Shown: positions 43,861 through 53,395 of the stretch, piece after piece | Layout of the letters: every line of letters begins with the position of its first letter | Position numbering within the stretch: position 1 is the stretch's first letter | Assembly: GCF_044759095.2 (NCBI RefSeq) | Contig: NZ_JBIYSM020000014.1 | Location: forward strand, 1-64,000 | Source: JBIYSM02 sp044759095 | GTDB lineage: Bacteria > Bacillota > Bacilli > Brevibacillales > Brevibacillaceae | Direction of reading: 5' to 3' | Length of the DNA stretch: 64,000 nucleotides | Translations under genes and position numbers: made by a program | The notes under the pieces: model-generated | Told to the model about the DNA's origin: nothing | Database searches by the model: none | The model's input: the letters and a program-made list of their open reading frames with translations, nothing else

Positions 43861-45222
43861 CTAGGCAATCACACGCTTTTGCGGGAAATAAAGAAATACG
43901 GTTGTCCCTTCATCTTTGACACTATAGATCTCCAACGTGCCCTGATGTTTTTGCAGGACGTTGTAGCAGTAGGACAACCCCAAACCGAAATTCTGGCCGG
44001 ATTTCTTGGTGGAAAAGAACGGGTCCAGAACATGGGGCAGATTCTCCTTGGCTATGCCTGTTCCGGTATCGGAAACCGCAATCACCAGGTGCTTTTTGGA
44101 TAAAAACAGCTGCAGCTTGAGGGTCCCCCCGTTTTTCATGGCCTCAAAGGAGTTCATACAGAGATTGGTGAGGACCTCCCGCAGCTGTACGGGATCACAT
44201 CGCAACATCAGCGTATCGTCCAACTCAGTGATCACTTCTGTCTGATACTTGTCAGCATAAGGCTTCATATCAAGCAGCACCTGATGAATCACCGCGCTCG
44301 GACGAATGGTCTCTTCCTGCAGAACCATATCCTGCAATTGTCCCTGAATCCGATTCATCATGTCCAGGATATGTTGGGCGGACTGGATCACAATCTTGGC
44401 GTCGTCCCGTAGTTTTGGCTGGTCTGTTTCCACAGCGTAGGATTGAATGCGATCGGCGTAAAGGGTGATTTTGCCCACTTCGTTTTTGATTGTGTGGTTT
44501 ACGATTTGCGCGCCAGAGGTGATGGCGCGCAGCGTACTGTTCAAGCGATGCTTTTGCACACGCCATTTAACCCCAAGAAAACCGTATTTCACGCTGATAA
44601 ACAATATGAGAAGAAACTGAATGCCAACCACCAGACTGTTATAGCGCCATGCGTCGTAGTAGTTTTGTGTCCGCATGACATAGAGCAGGGTAAATACAAA
44701 CAGCATCGGTACGATGACAAGAAGGTTGGTAAACAACCGGCTCTTTTTTACGAGCGGATCTTTTTCAATCCGGTAGAGATGTACCAGAATCAGGCTGGCT
44801 GACAGGAAATAGGGGATGACCCACACCAGCATCAGCCAATAGTTGAACTGCAGAACCGGATAGATCGGCGTAATGACCAGCATGATCAGCGGCGGGACAA
44901 GGGCGGCGTATTGTATGATGATTTTGGTTTTTCGCGTGATCCATTCACCGGAGTATACGGCAAACAGGAGAAACGTGTACGGCAGACCCACCTGACAAAC
45001 AAAGGAAGAGAACTTGCTGACGAACTTCAGCCCGGAAACAAGGGCGGGATGGAGTGTGTCCTGAAAAAGGGGGAGTAGCGTCTCATCAATCACGGCTGCG
45101 AAAAAACCGCCTCCTCCGACAAACGCGGTGGCGCTGGCCCAGCGGATGGATGTATTTTTGGGATCCGTGAAAAGCACAAGGAGCCCGAGGGCCCATATGG
45201 TAAACAATACGAGAACCATCAT
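43861..45222 (-). CDS. Membrane sensor histidine kinase
   Basis: A 453-residue kinase. ATG 45222 (AGGAG about 12 bases upstream) begins a membrane part with about seven hydrophobic spans (1-215), a seven-span sensor. Then 'HTIKNEVGKITLYADRIQ' (His near 243), 'NLCMNSFEAMKNGG' and 'DTGTGIAKENLPHVLDPFF' with 'GLGLSYC'. The long open frame further upstream overlaps hrpB and has no coding character. Partner of the following response regulator; signal unknown. Confidence 0.88.
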   Translation of the reverse strand: MMVLVLFTIWALGLLVLFTDPKNTSIRWASATAFVGGGGFFAAVIDETLLPLFQDTLHPALVSGLKFVSKFSSFVCQVGLPYTFLLFAVYSGEWITRKTKIIIQYAALVPPLIMLVITPIYPVLQFNYWLMLVWVIPYFLSASLILVHLYRIEKDPLVKKSRLFTNLLVIVPMLFVFTLLYVMRTQNYYDAWRYNSLVVGIQFLLILFISVKYGFLGVKWRVQKHRLNSTLRAITSGAQIVNHTIKNEVGKITLYADRIQSYAVETDQPKLRDDAKIVIQSAQHILDMMNRIQGQLQDMVLQEETIRPSAVIHQVLLDMKPYADKYQTEVITELDDTLMLRCDPVQLREVLTNLCMNSFEAMKNGGTLKLQLFLSKKHLVIAVSDTGTGIAKENLPHVLDPFFSTKKSGQNFGLGLSYCYNVLQKHQGTLEIYSVKDEGTTVFLYFPQKRVIA

Positions 45223-45399
45223 GTGTGTGCAGGTCTCCTGTCTTTGTATAGACCTATTATATACTGCAAAAGGGAGCAGCGATTGTAAAAAAAGCATGGA
45301 CGACAGCAAGAAGCCGGTCCATGTGTAGATACCCGGCGTGAATTCATGTATTCTTACCAAAGAGTCAACATCTGAATGCTTGCCTATGGAGTGATAGGG

Positions 45400-47910
45400 A
45401 TGACGATACTGCCCATTGAATCGGTGCTGCCGGCCGTAAAGGACGCACTCCGGTCCCGTACGAGCGCTGTACTGGTGGCGCCTCCAGGAGCGGGGAAAAC
45501 GACCCGAATCCCGCTGGCATTGTTGGAGGAGCCGTGGCTGGCGGGGCGCCGCATCCTGATGCTGGAACCGCGTCGTATCGCTGCCCGGTCTGCTGCCGGT
45601 TACATGGCTGCTTCTCTTGGGGAAGAGGTCGGGGAGACCGTTGGGTACCGGGTGAAGCAGGACACTCGCGTAAGCCAAAAAACCCGCATCGAAGTGATTA
45701 CCGAAGGAGTGCTTACCCGCCTTCTGCAGACAGATCCTGCACTGGAGGATGTAGGAGCCGTCATTTTTGATGAATTTCACGAGCGGAGCCTGCAGGCTGA
45801 TTTGGGATTGGCGCTCTGCCTTCAGTCCCAGGCGATTCTGCGGGAGGATCTGCGAATTCTGGTCATGTCAGCCACATTGGATGCGGAGCCGGTGGCTGCG
45901 CTTTTGGACGATGCTCCGATAATTACCTGCGAAGGACGCAGTTTCCCGGTCGAGACGCGCTACCTGAGCCGCCGCGTGGAAGGCATCGAGTCCGTAGTTG
46001 TGCGTACCATAACGGCGGCGTTGGAGAGAGATCCGGGCGATATTCTGGTCTTTTTGCCGGGCGCCGGTGAAATCAGAAGGGTAGAGACGCGATTAAAAGA
46101 GCTGGACTTGGGTCAGCAGGTACGAATCGCACCGCTTTACGGAAATTTACCGCAGGAGGCTCAGAATCTGGCCATTGCCCCAGGTATTCCGGGTGAGCGC
46201 AAGATTGTGCTGGCCACTTCCATCGCTGAGACAAGTCTTACGATAAATGGCGTTCGGGTGGTCATTGACAGCGGCCTGATGCGCGTTCCGCGCTTTTCAC
46301 CTCGCACCGGGATGACACGATTGGAAACGGTCCCGGTGTCCCGGGCGTCAGCCGATCAGCGTCGAGGCCGGGCGGGGCGTCTCGCGCCAGGGGTATGTTA
46401 CCGGCTCTGGACTGAGCAGGAGGATCGGCAGCTGGCCCCGCGAACTACGCCGGAAATCATGGATGCCGATCTCGCGCCGCTCGCATTGGAACTGGCCGCG
46501 TGGGGCGTGTCCGATCCCGCGGAGCTCCTGTGGATGGATCCGCCTCCGCAGGCCGCGTATGCACAGGCCCGCGAGCTGCTCAAGCAGCTTGAGGCGCTGG
46601 GCGAGGACGGAACGATCAGCGTTCACGGGCGGCGGATGCTAGAGCTGGGTTCTCACCCGCGGTTGTCACACATGATCCTCAGGGCGATACCATTGGGCCT
46701 TGGAGGGCTGGCATGTGAGCTTGCAGCCATTCTCAGCGAGCGGGACTTTGTCCGGAGCGAGCGAAGCGTTCCTGAGGCAGATATTGGCCTCCGCGTCGAA
46801 GTGCTTCGTGCTGTCGGGCGGGGAGAGCGTTCAGGAGGCCCTTCGGCCATGAAGTACAACGTTGATTATGCAGCGTGTCGGCGTATTCTGGCTGAAGCCA
46901 ACCACTGGAAGCGAACGCTTGGAATCCATCTTGATGAAGAAAATGATCTGCATGCCTGCGGACTGTTGCTCGCGTTTGCCTTCCCAGAACGCATTGCGCA
47001 GGGGAGGGGAGGCGGTCGTTTTCTGTTGCAAAATGGCCGGGGAGCTTTTTTGGCCGACATGCAGCCCCTTTCAAACGCGCCCTATCTCGTCGCGGCGGAG
47101 GTGGACGATCAGGGGCCAGAAAGCCGCATCTTTCTGGCAGCCTCCGTTGATTCTCACGACCTGGAGCGATATTTCGGCGATCAAATCGAAGTGGAAAACC
47201 TTGTCGCCTGGGATCGGGCGGCGCAGGCAGTCCGGGCGCGAAAACGGGTGCGGTTGGGTGCCATTGTCCTAAAGGATTCATCCCTGCACGATCCGGATCC
47301 GGAAGATGGTTTGAAGGCGCTGCTCTTGGGAATAGCCGAGGAAGGACTGAACATTCTGCCGTGGACGAGGACGACCCGGCAATTGCAACAACGTCTTCAT
47401 TTCATGCACCAACAGGAACCGGGATGGCCGGATATGTCCGAGGAGGCACTGGCGGCAACTCTTTCAGACTGGCTGGGTCCGCATCTGTACGGGCTGAGAA
47501 GCCGCCAAGACTTGCAGCGGCTGAATCTCACCGAGATATTGGAATCATCGCTCACCTGGGATCAGCGGCGGGAACTGGATGAATACGCCCCGACACATCT
47601 TGTCGTACCCAGCGGTTCACGCATCCCCGTCGATTACAGCGATCCGGCCGCTCCGGTACTCGCCGTCCGTCTGCAGGAACTGTTCGGCCTGAAGGAAACT
47701 CCGCGTATCGCCAGGGGAAAGGTTCCCCTTACCTTGCACCTGCTGTCGCCGGCCCATCGCCCGGTCCAGGTAACGCGTGATCTTGCCAGTTTCTGGCGGG
47801 GCACCTACTTCGAAGTAAAGAAAGATCTAAAGGGACGCTATCCCAAGCATGATTGGCCGGACGATCCTCTGCATGCGGCGCCGACAAACCGAACACGCCC
47901 CCGGAGGTAG
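45400..47910 (+). CDS. hrpB: ATP-dependent helicase HrpB
   Basis: An 836-residue DEAH-type helicase. Walker A 'APPGAGKTTRIPL' near residues 29-41, DEFH box 'IFDEFHERSLQAD' near 126, 'SATLDAEPV' and 'QRRGRAGR' complete the motor; the C-terminal part matches HrpB ('RYPKHDWPDDPL' at the end). HrpB genes are common in Proteobacteria and present in some Firmicutes. ATG 45400 follows GGAGTGATAGGG. Role unknown. Confidence 0.95.
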   Translation: MTILPIESVLPAVKDALRSRTSAVLVAPPGAGKTTRIPLALLEEPWLAGRRILMLEPRRIAARSAAGYMAASLGEEVGETVGYRVKQDTRVSQKTRIEVITEGVLTRLLQTDPALEDVGAVIFDEFHERSLQADLGLALCLQSQAILREDLRILVMSATLDAEPVAALLDDAPIITCEGRSFPVETRYLSRRVEGIESVVVRTITAALERDPGDILVFLPGAGEIRRVETRLKELDLGQQVRIAPLYGNLPQEAQNLAIAPGIPGERKIVLATSIAETSLTINGVRVVIDSGLMRVPRFSPRTGMTRLETVPVSRASADQRRGRAGRLAPGVCYRLWTEQEDRQLAPRTTPEIMDADLAPLALELAAWGVSDPAELLWMDPPPQAAYAQARELLKQLEALGEDGTISVHGRRMLELGSHPRLSHMILRAIPLGLGGLACELAAILSERDFVRSERSVPEADIGLRVEVLRAVGRGERSGGPSAMKYNVDYAACRRILAEANHWKRTLGIHLDEENDLHACGLLLAFAFPERIAQGRGGGRFLLQNGRGAFLADMQPLSNAPYLVAAEVDDQGPESRIFLAASVDSHDLERYFGDQIEVENLVAWDRAAQAVRARKRVRLGAIVLKDSSLHDPDPEDGLKALLLGIAEEGLNILPWTRTTRQLQQRLHFMHQQEPGWPDMSEEALAATLSDWLGPHLYGLRSRQDLQRLNLTEILESSLTWDQRRELDEYAPTHLVVPSGSRIPVDYSDPAAPVLAVRLQELFGLKETPRIARGKVPLTLHLLSPAHRPVQVTRDLASFWRGTYFEVKKDLKGRYPKHDWPDDPLHAAPTNRTRPRR

Positions 47911-48037
47911 GCCAGTTTCGTAGCGGACGTTTCTTACTTCCTCGCAGGGAGGAGGGTCGAGCGATAGGCGAAAAAACGGCCCTTATACTAGTATCCTTTG
48001 TTATCAGTCTAGGTGTAAGAAGAAAAAGTCTTATGCC

Positions 48038-48385
48038 CTATTTGTTCAGCTTCTCTTTTTCTGCTTTTTTCAAGCCTTTGAAAACAAGCTCATAGGAGTG
48101 GTCAATCAGCATCGATATTTCTTCATCCGTCAAGCTGCCGTCCACGATCACCGTATTCCAGTGACGCTTGTTCATGTGATATCCCGGCTGAATCGCGGCA
48201 TATTGCTCGCGAAGAGCAGCGGAGCGATCCGGATCGCATTTCAAATTGATTCGGCCCCCATCCTCCTGGATACCGAATAAGGCGAACATCTTGCTCCCCA
48301 CGTTGATCACCGGCACGTCAACTCCGAAAGGATAAGCCAAGGCGGCTCCTTTTTTTCCAAGACAGTAGTCAATCCATTTCTGCAT
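48038..48385 (-). CDS. MmcQ/YjbR family protein
   Basis: A 115-residue DNA-binding-fold protein ('CyaY-like' YjbR family): 'YPFGVDVPVINVGSKMFALFGI', 'INLKCDPDRSAALREQY' and 'HMNKRHWNTVIVDGSLTDEEI' are the family marks. ATG 48385 with GAGGGAAAT upstream. It lies just upstream of nothing on its strand and 24 bases after the stop of rocB reading in the same direction. Function unknown. Confidence 0.93.
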   Translation of the reverse strand: MQKWIDYCLGKKGAALAYPFGVDVPVINVGSKMFALFGIQEDGGRINLKCDPDRSAALREQYAAIQPGYHMNKRHWNTVIVDGSLTDEEISMLIDHSYELVFKGLKKAEKEKLNK

Positions 48386-48408
48386 GTCATTTCCCTCTTT
48401 TTATGAAA

Positions 48409-50043
48409 TTAGGACTCGTTCCTATTGCGAGATGCAAACAACTGATGAATACATACCGGCAGCATGTCGAGCAGCGTATCAAACGCATAGTCGATGCAAA
48501 GACGCTCCGTCCATTGGTGAGCGTCGCGCCCGAGGGGGCCGAGGTTTAACACCGGCACGTCAAATCTCTCCAGTTCCTGTAACGGTATGGAGTAACCTCT
48601 GCCCCACAGCGGCATATTGGAGACAAGCGGCTGCAGGGAAGCTGCGGGATACTGCAGTCCGACATAGCTCAGATCCGAAATGCCGGCGAAGTAGTTTTGT
48701 TTGCAAAAGGCAATGTCATGGTTTTCTTTGGCGTACTTCACCATTTCCGAGACGACAGCTTGAATCAACGGATGCTTGCGCGAGCTGACGGCCGGGTAAT
48801 ACGGCGGGGCGAAGAAGAGAACTATCATGGGAGACAATTCCTTGCACAAAATGGCGAGCTCATCGACAAGCTCGATGGTGATCTCACGCTCGTCTTTGTC
48901 TGTGCGATGGGAGAGCACGTCTGCCTGCAGGCGGTCAATCCGCTCTTTTCCATAGGTGTTCATGGCATACGCCATCAGCTCCTCATAGGTCAGGACATTG
49001 ATCTCCAATGGCTGCGGGGTGAACGGGTCAAAGGAGGCGAAATGGGCGGCGCGTTTCCCGTGCGCCTGTTTGATTCGTTCCGCTACATTCCGCGCTGCCT
49101 GAAGCAGCGGCTCCACCACGTCGTCCAGTTTCTTTTCGAGGAGGAACAGGTTAAACAGCGTGACTGCCCGGTGGGGGATCTGAACGGAGTATTCTTTTTT
49201 CAAATCCTTCTGCATCAGGTTGGTTGGGGGAGGAGTCGCTTCCCCATCCACAACCTCGCAAAACGAGGTGTTCAATTCCAACTCGCACGTGAGCTGGGAA
49301 GCTATGTAATTCCCGTTCAGTCCGGCAAACGGTTCACCCACGTGCGTCTCTTTTCCGTAGCAGAGAAAACCGGGGAGAATCTTGCCGATCGACCCGGTGT
49401 ACAAGTATGTATGCTGGTCACCGGGGTAGCGGGTAAACATCGGCTCCGAATTGAGAACGGTCCGGTAGTGCAGTCCGTACTTCTCCGCCATCTTCAGCAA
49501 CACAGGTACGGCTGCCCGCATCCCCACGGAATTTACCTCTTCATCCGGCACGGTCAAAAGGAGTACGTTGCCGTCGAACGCTCCATCGCACGCCTGCTCT
49601 ACCATCGCCATATGCAGGGCAAGCCCGCACTTCATGTCCATCGTGCCCCGTCCGAACAGCCAATTACCGCTCTCCATGTCTTGTTGCACGGCAGTCGGCA
49701 TCTCCGCTTTGTTGGCGTGGAACATGGAAGTCAGTCTTTTGGCGTCAAACGCCGCCTCTTTCCATGCGCCGTAATCTTCCACGTCAACCACATCAAAGTG
49801 GCTGACCAGAATGACGGTGTCGGCGACGCCTTCCTTTTTTGCCAAAGCCGTGACAAAATATCGTCCGTCGCCGGTGGGATGGGACTGAACATGATCGGGA
49901 TGCTCCTGAAAGTAAGGGAGTGTGCGCAACTGATCGACCACAAAAGAAGGCAGATCGATCTCCGCCTGGGAACCAGTCACGCTGGGGATCGCAACAAGAT
50001 CGCACAACAGGTCAACCAATTGATCTTTTGTCTGCCATTTCAT
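48409..50043 (-). CDS. rocB: M20-family peptidase RocB
   Basis: A 544-residue M20 zinc metallopeptidase similar in length and sequence to Bacillus RocB of the arginine-utilisation operon. Metal ligands in 'ILVSHFDVVD' near residue 82, 'WLFGRGTMDMKCGL' near 128 and 'VPDEEVNSVGM' near 167. RocB is induced with arginase genes, though its substrate is not known. ATG 50043 follows CCGGAGGAATC. Divergent from ddaH, itself an arginine-derivative enzyme. Confidence 0.9.
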   Translation of the reverse strand: MKWQTKDQLVDLLCDLVAIPSVTGSQAEIDLPSFVVDQLRTLPYFQEHPDHVQSHPTGDGRYFVTALAKKEGVADTVILVSHFDVVDVEDYGAWKEAAFDAKRLTSMFHANKAEMPTAVQQDMESGNWLFGRGTMDMKCGLALHMAMVEQACDGAFDGNVLLLTVPDEEVNSVGMRAAVPVLLKMAEKYGLHYRTVLNSEPMFTRYPGDQHTYLYTGSIGKILPGFLCYGKETHVGEPFAGLNGNYIASQLTCELELNTSFCEVVDGEATPPPTNLMQKDLKKEYSVQIPHRAVTLFNLFLLEKKLDDVVEPLLQAARNVAERIKQAHGKRAAHFASFDPFTPQPLEINVLTYEELMAYAMNTYGKERIDRLQADVLSHRTDKDEREITIELVDELAILCKELSPMIVLFFAPPYYPAVSSRKHPLIQAVVSEMVKYAKENHDIAFCKQNYFAGISDLSYVGLQYPAASLQPLVSNMPLWGRGYSIPLQELERFDVPVLNLGPLGRDAHQWTERLCIDYAFDTLLDMLPVCIHQLFASRNRNES

Positions 50044-50154
50044 CTTTGATTCCTCCGGGGATTTTTCCGTATTGTGAAATGCAAATCGACCATGCGTTAC
50101 AATCTATCAGAATTTTCCCCCTGATTCAACAGGGATCGGGATGAGAGTTGTATA

Positions 50155-50184
50155 TTGACAAAAAATTCTAAACACTTTTACATT
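50155..50184 (+). promoter_or_regulatory. Promoter of ddaH
   Basis: TTGACA (50155-50160), 18 bases, TACATT (50179-50184), in the rocB-ddaH divergent gap. Confidence 0.7.
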
Positions 50185-50206
50185 ATCCATAGGGGAGGGA
50201 TTCTTC

Positions 50207-50971
50207 ATGAAGTTTACGCGTGCCATTGTACGAAAGCCGGGGAAAAGCTATGTGAACGGCTTGACGACGGCCAATTTGGGGAAACCGGATTACGAACGAG
50301 CACTCGAGCAGCACGGCCGCTACGTCGAGGCGCTGAAACAGTGCGGACTTGCTGTCACCATCCTGGAGGCGGATGAAGAGTTTCCGGACTCCACCTTTGT
50401 AGAGGATACCGCTGTCTTTACGGAAAAGTGCGTCGTGATTACAAACCCGGGCGCCGAGAGCCGCAATGGTGAAATAGTTGCTATGAAAAACGTCGTGAAG
50501 GACTTTACCGACACGATCGAATACATCCAGCATCCGGGGACGCTCGAAGGCGGCGACGTGATGCAGGCGGAGGATCATTTTTACATCGGGCTTTCCACCC
50601 GTACCAATGAAGAAGGGGCCAATCAGCTGAAAACGATCCTGGAAAAGTACGGATACGGCGCAACCATCGTGCCGCTGGTGAAGTTTTTTCACTTGAAAAC
50701 CGGTATTGCGTACCTGGGGAACAACAATATGGTCCTGGCTGGGGAGTTTATTGACAGTGAAGTGTTCGCGGACTTTGACAAAATCGTGGTTGACGAGGAC
50801 GAGGAGTATGCCGCGAACTGTCTTTGCATCAACGATACGGTGATCCTTCCTCAAGGATACGAAAAAACCAAGCGGAAGATTGAGCAGGCCGGGTATACTG
50901 TCATGGAGCTGGAGATGTCCGAGTTTCGCAAGCAGGACGGGGGCTTGAGCTGCCTGTCTCTGCGTTTTTAG
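50207..50971 (+). CDS. ddaH: Dimethylarginine dimethylaminohydrolase
   Basis: A 254-residue pentein-fold enzyme that turns N-omega-methylarginines into citrulline and methylamines. The catalytic His and Cys fall at residues 162 ('FFHLKTG') and 249 ('GLSCLSLRF'), identical to the Pseudomonas DDAH positions; 'EDTAVF' and 'GTLEGGDVMQ' complete the site. ATG 50207 follows AGGGGAGGG. Divergent from rocB, hinting at breakdown of arginine and methylarginine. Confidence 0.94.
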   Translation: MKFTRAIVRKPGKSYVNGLTTANLGKPDYERALEQHGRYVEALKQCGLAVTILEADEEFPDSTFVEDTAVFTEKCVVITNPGAESRNGEIVAMKNVVKDFTDTIEYIQHPGTLEGGDVMQAEDHFYIGLSTRTNEEGANQLKTILEKYGYGATIVPLVKFFHLKTGIAYLGNNNMVLAGEFIDSEVFADFDKIVVDEDEEYAANCLCINDTVILPQGYEKTKRKIEQAGYTVMELEMSEFRKQDGGLSCLSLRF

Positions 50972-51089
50972 GCCGGTCTGAAGGTGCTGGGTTCCGAGCG
51001 GGGGAGGATAAGATCCAGCATTCATGGAATACACTGGAGAAAGGACTGGAAAGTGCAAACCGCTTCAACGAAACGAGGAGGAGAATTCA

Positions 51090-51560
51090 TTGGACAAGGA
51101 AAGGCTGATGGAAAAAGCGGTACAGGTCGCCCATGAAAATGTGCTGAGCAACCACGGGGGACCGTTCGGCGCCATCATCGTCAAGAACGGCGAGATCATC
51201 GGGATGGGCCGCAATGAAGTGACGGCGACGAACGATCCGACGGCCCACGCGGAAGTGCAGGCGATCCGGGAGGCTTGCAGCAAACTCAACACCTTTCAAC
51301 TGTCAGATTGCGAGATTTACACCAGCTGTGAACCCTGCCCGATGTGCTTGGGAGCGATTTACTGGGCGAGGCCGAAAGCGGTCTACTACGCGTGCACGAA
51401 AGAAGATGCGGCTCGCGTCGGCTTCGATGATCAGTTTATTTACGATCAGATTGCGTTGCCTGCAGAGAGCCGGTCCATTCCGTTTCTGCAAATCTTTCCC
51501 GCCAACGGAAACCTCCCTTTTTCCGCCTGGGAGCAGTCGCAAAACCGAATTGATTACTAA
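51090..51560 (+). CDS. guaD: Guanine deaminase
   Basis: A 156-residue cytidine-deaminase-fold enzyme, the length of Bacillus GuaD, which turns guanine into xanthine. Zinc site: 'TAHAEVQAIREAC' (HAE) and 'CEPCPMCLGAIYWAR'. The domain-swapped C-terminus 'DDQFIYDQIALPAESRSIPF' matches GuaD. TTG 51090 was chosen since GAGGAGGAG lies upstream; the frame is open to 51024. A purine-riboswitch gene lies 8 kb further on. Confidence 0.95.
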   Translation: MDKERLMEKAVQVAHENVLSNHGGPFGAIIVKNGEIIGMGRNEVTATNDPTAHAEVQAIREACSKLNTFQLSDCEIYTSCEPCPMCLGAIYWARPKAVYYACTKEDAARVGFDDQFIYDQIALPAESRSIPFLQIFPANGNLPFSAWEQSQNRIDY

Positions 51561-51592
51561 GATGCGGCCATCGGGCTGCATCTTTTTTTTGC
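51561..51592 (+). terminator. Terminator of guaD
   Basis: AGATGC ggccatcggg GCATCT-type stem then an eight-T run. Confidence 0.88.
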
Positions 51593-51611
51593 GGCTGAGA
51601 ACAATAAGGAG

Positions 51612-51690
51612 AATTGATCGAAATTGATCATTTTTGATTGTTTATGATCGAATGTAGGTGTATAATCAAAATCAATCACACAATCAAATA
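51612..51690 (+). promoter_or_regulatory. fru promoter and candidate FruR operators
   Basis: TTGTTT (51638-51643), 17 bases, TATAAT (51661-51666). The region repeats ATTGATC/TGATT elements: 'AATTGATCGAAATTGATCA', 'TTTGATTG', 'ATGATCGA' and, after the -10, 'AATCAAAATCAATCACACAATCAAA', four AATCA units spaced about a turn apart. DeoR-type repressors such as FruR bind such repeated half sites; fructose-1-phosphate is the expected inducer. Confidence 0.75.
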
Positions 51691-51714
51691 GGCGCTGCCA
51701 GAAGGGAGGGTACG

Positions 51715-52470
51715 ATGTTAACCCCTGAAAGGCATCAATTGATTTTGACTTTATTGAAAGAAAAGGACGTCGTCCGCATCCACGAGCTGGTGGAAGCGAC
51801 AGGGGCATCAGAGTCGACGATTCGACGGGACTTGAGCGAATTGGAAGAACAACGGCTGCTGAAACGCGTTCACGGCGGGGCGTCCACGATTCAGAACAAG
51901 ATCGAGGAACCGACGATTCTGGAAAAAGCGGTCAGGCATGAGCGGGAGAAGATCGCCATCGCCAAGTATGCAGCCGGATTGGTCAAAGAGCGCGACTCGA
52001 TCTTTATCGACGCCGGAACCACAACCTATCAGATGCTGCACTACCTGCCATACGACAACATCGTCGTGGTTACCAACGGAGTGGATATTGCCCTGCAACT
52101 CATCAAGAGAAACATCAAAACCATTCTGCTTGGCGGAGAATTGAAAGCGGCTACATTGTCGCTGGTGGGGCGGGAAGCCGTCAAATCCATCAGCCAATAC
52201 CGGTTCGACAAGTGCTTTCTCGGTATGAACGGGATTGACAAGCACCACGGTTTGACCACACCTGATCCGGATGAGGCGTACGTCAAGCAGCTGGCCCTGC
52301 AGTATTCCGACGAACGTTTTGTGTTATGCGACTCTGACAAGTTTTCCCGCGTGACGTTCGCGAAAGTGGGGGACTTGCGGGGAATCACTGTCATTACGGA
52401 TGACGGTTTGTGCGAAGAGGAACAGCAAGAATACGGCAGACTAACAACTCTAAAAGTGGTGAAAGCATGA
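51715..52470 (+). CDS. fruR: DeoR-family repressor FruR
   Basis: A 251-residue DeoR-type regulator. Winged helix 'RIHELVEATGASESTIRRDLSELEEQRLL' (residues 18-46) and a sugar-phosphate binding domain with 'IFIDAGTTTYQMLHYLPY' near 98. It starts the fruR-fruK-fruA-ptsH-ptsI operon and probably responds to fructose-1-phosphate. ATG 51715 after GAAGGGAGGG. Stop overlaps fruK (ATGA). Confidence 0.94.
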   Translation: MLTPERHQLILTLLKEKDVVRIHELVEATGASESTIRRDLSELEEQRLLKRVHGGASTIQNKIEEPTILEKAVRHEREKIAIAKYAAGLVKERDSIFIDAGTTTYQMLHYLPYDNIVVVTNGVDIALQLIKRNIKTILLGGELKAATLSLVGREAVKSISQYRFDKCFLGMNGIDKHHGLTTPDPDEAYVKQLALQYSDERFVLCDSDKFSRVTFAKVGDLRGITVITDDGLCEEEQQEYGRLTTLKVVKA

Positions 52471-53381
52471 TTTACACGGTAACCTTGAACCCTTCCATCG
52501 ACTATCACGTATGGCTTGAGGGCCTGTCGGAAGGAACCATTCACGAGGTGCAAAAAGAATGGAAGGTTGCAGGGGGAAAGGGAATCAATGTATCCAAGGT
52601 TCTCCGCATCCTGGGGGTGGAAAGCACGGCGCTGGGCTTTGTCGGAGGATTTACGGGAGCCTTTATCCGGCAGCAGGTAGAGCAAGCAGGCATTTCTCAT
52701 CAGTTTATTCAAATTGAACAAGATTCGCGTATCAATCTGAAGATCAAGGCCAAAACCGAAACGGATATCAGCGGCGTCCCACCGGCCATCCCCGAAGCGG
52801 CGCTCCGGCAGCTGCTTGACCAGATGGACCGCTTGGAACACGGCGATTATCTGGTACTGGCGGGCAGCGTGCCCAAAAGCGTACCGTCCGATATCTATCA
52901 GACGATCATGAAACAGCTGCGGGGCAAGGGCGTGCGCATCTTTCTGGACGCCAAAGGGAATGCGCTGAAAAACGGTTTGCAGGAAGAGCCGTTTCTTATC
53001 AAGCCCAATCATCATGAGTTGGGAGAACTGTTTGGCGTAACCATTGCGTCCGCGGCAGAAGCCGTCGCCTATGGGCGTAAAGCACTGGAGCTGGGAGCAC
53101 AGAACGTGATTGTATCCCTGGCTGGCGAAGGTGCTGTCTTTGTCAACCGGCAAGCGGCCTACGTTGCCCAAATCCCGCCGCGTAAACCGGTCAACTCGAT
53201 TGGCGCGGGAGACTCGATGGTTGCCGGATTCCTGTTCGGCCATGCGCAAGGCATGGAGACGGAAGCTGCGTTTCGCTTTGCCGTAGCGGCGGGGAGCACG
53301 ACCGCCCTGTCGGAAGGCTTTTGCACACACGAAAAGATCAACGAATTTTTGCCGGACATTACGATAACCGCCATAAAATGA
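52467..53381 (+). CDS. fruK: 1-phosphofructokinase
   Basis: A 304-residue PfkB-family kinase adding a phosphate to fructose-1-phosphate. 'GGKGINVSKVLRILG' near residue 38 and the catalytic 'SIGAGDSMVAGFLFG' near 248 are intact. ATG 52467 overlaps the fruR stop, and fruA begins 15 bases after its own. Confidence 0.97.
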   Translation: MIYTVTLNPSIDYHVWLEGLSEGTIHEVQKEWKVAGGKGINVSKVLRILGVESTALGFVGGFTGAFIRQQVEQAGISHQFIQIEQDSRINLKIKAKTETDISGVPPAIPEAALRQLLDQMDRLEHGDYLVLAGSVPKSVPSDIYQTIMKQLRGKGVRIFLDAKGNALKNGLQEEPFLIKPNHHELGELFGVTIASAAEAVAYGRKALELGAQNVIVSLAGEGAVFVNRQAAYVAQIPPRKPVNSIGAGDSMVAGFLFGHAQGMETEAAFRFAVAAGSTTALSEGFCTHEKINEFLPDITITAIK

Positions 53382-53395
53382 AAGGGGGCTCCACC

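Noticed and set aside
45223..45780. N-terminal extension of the sensor kinase
   Set aside because: It overlaps hrpB in antisense, has no hydrophobic or conserved segment and no ribosome site; the ATG at 45222 is the better start.
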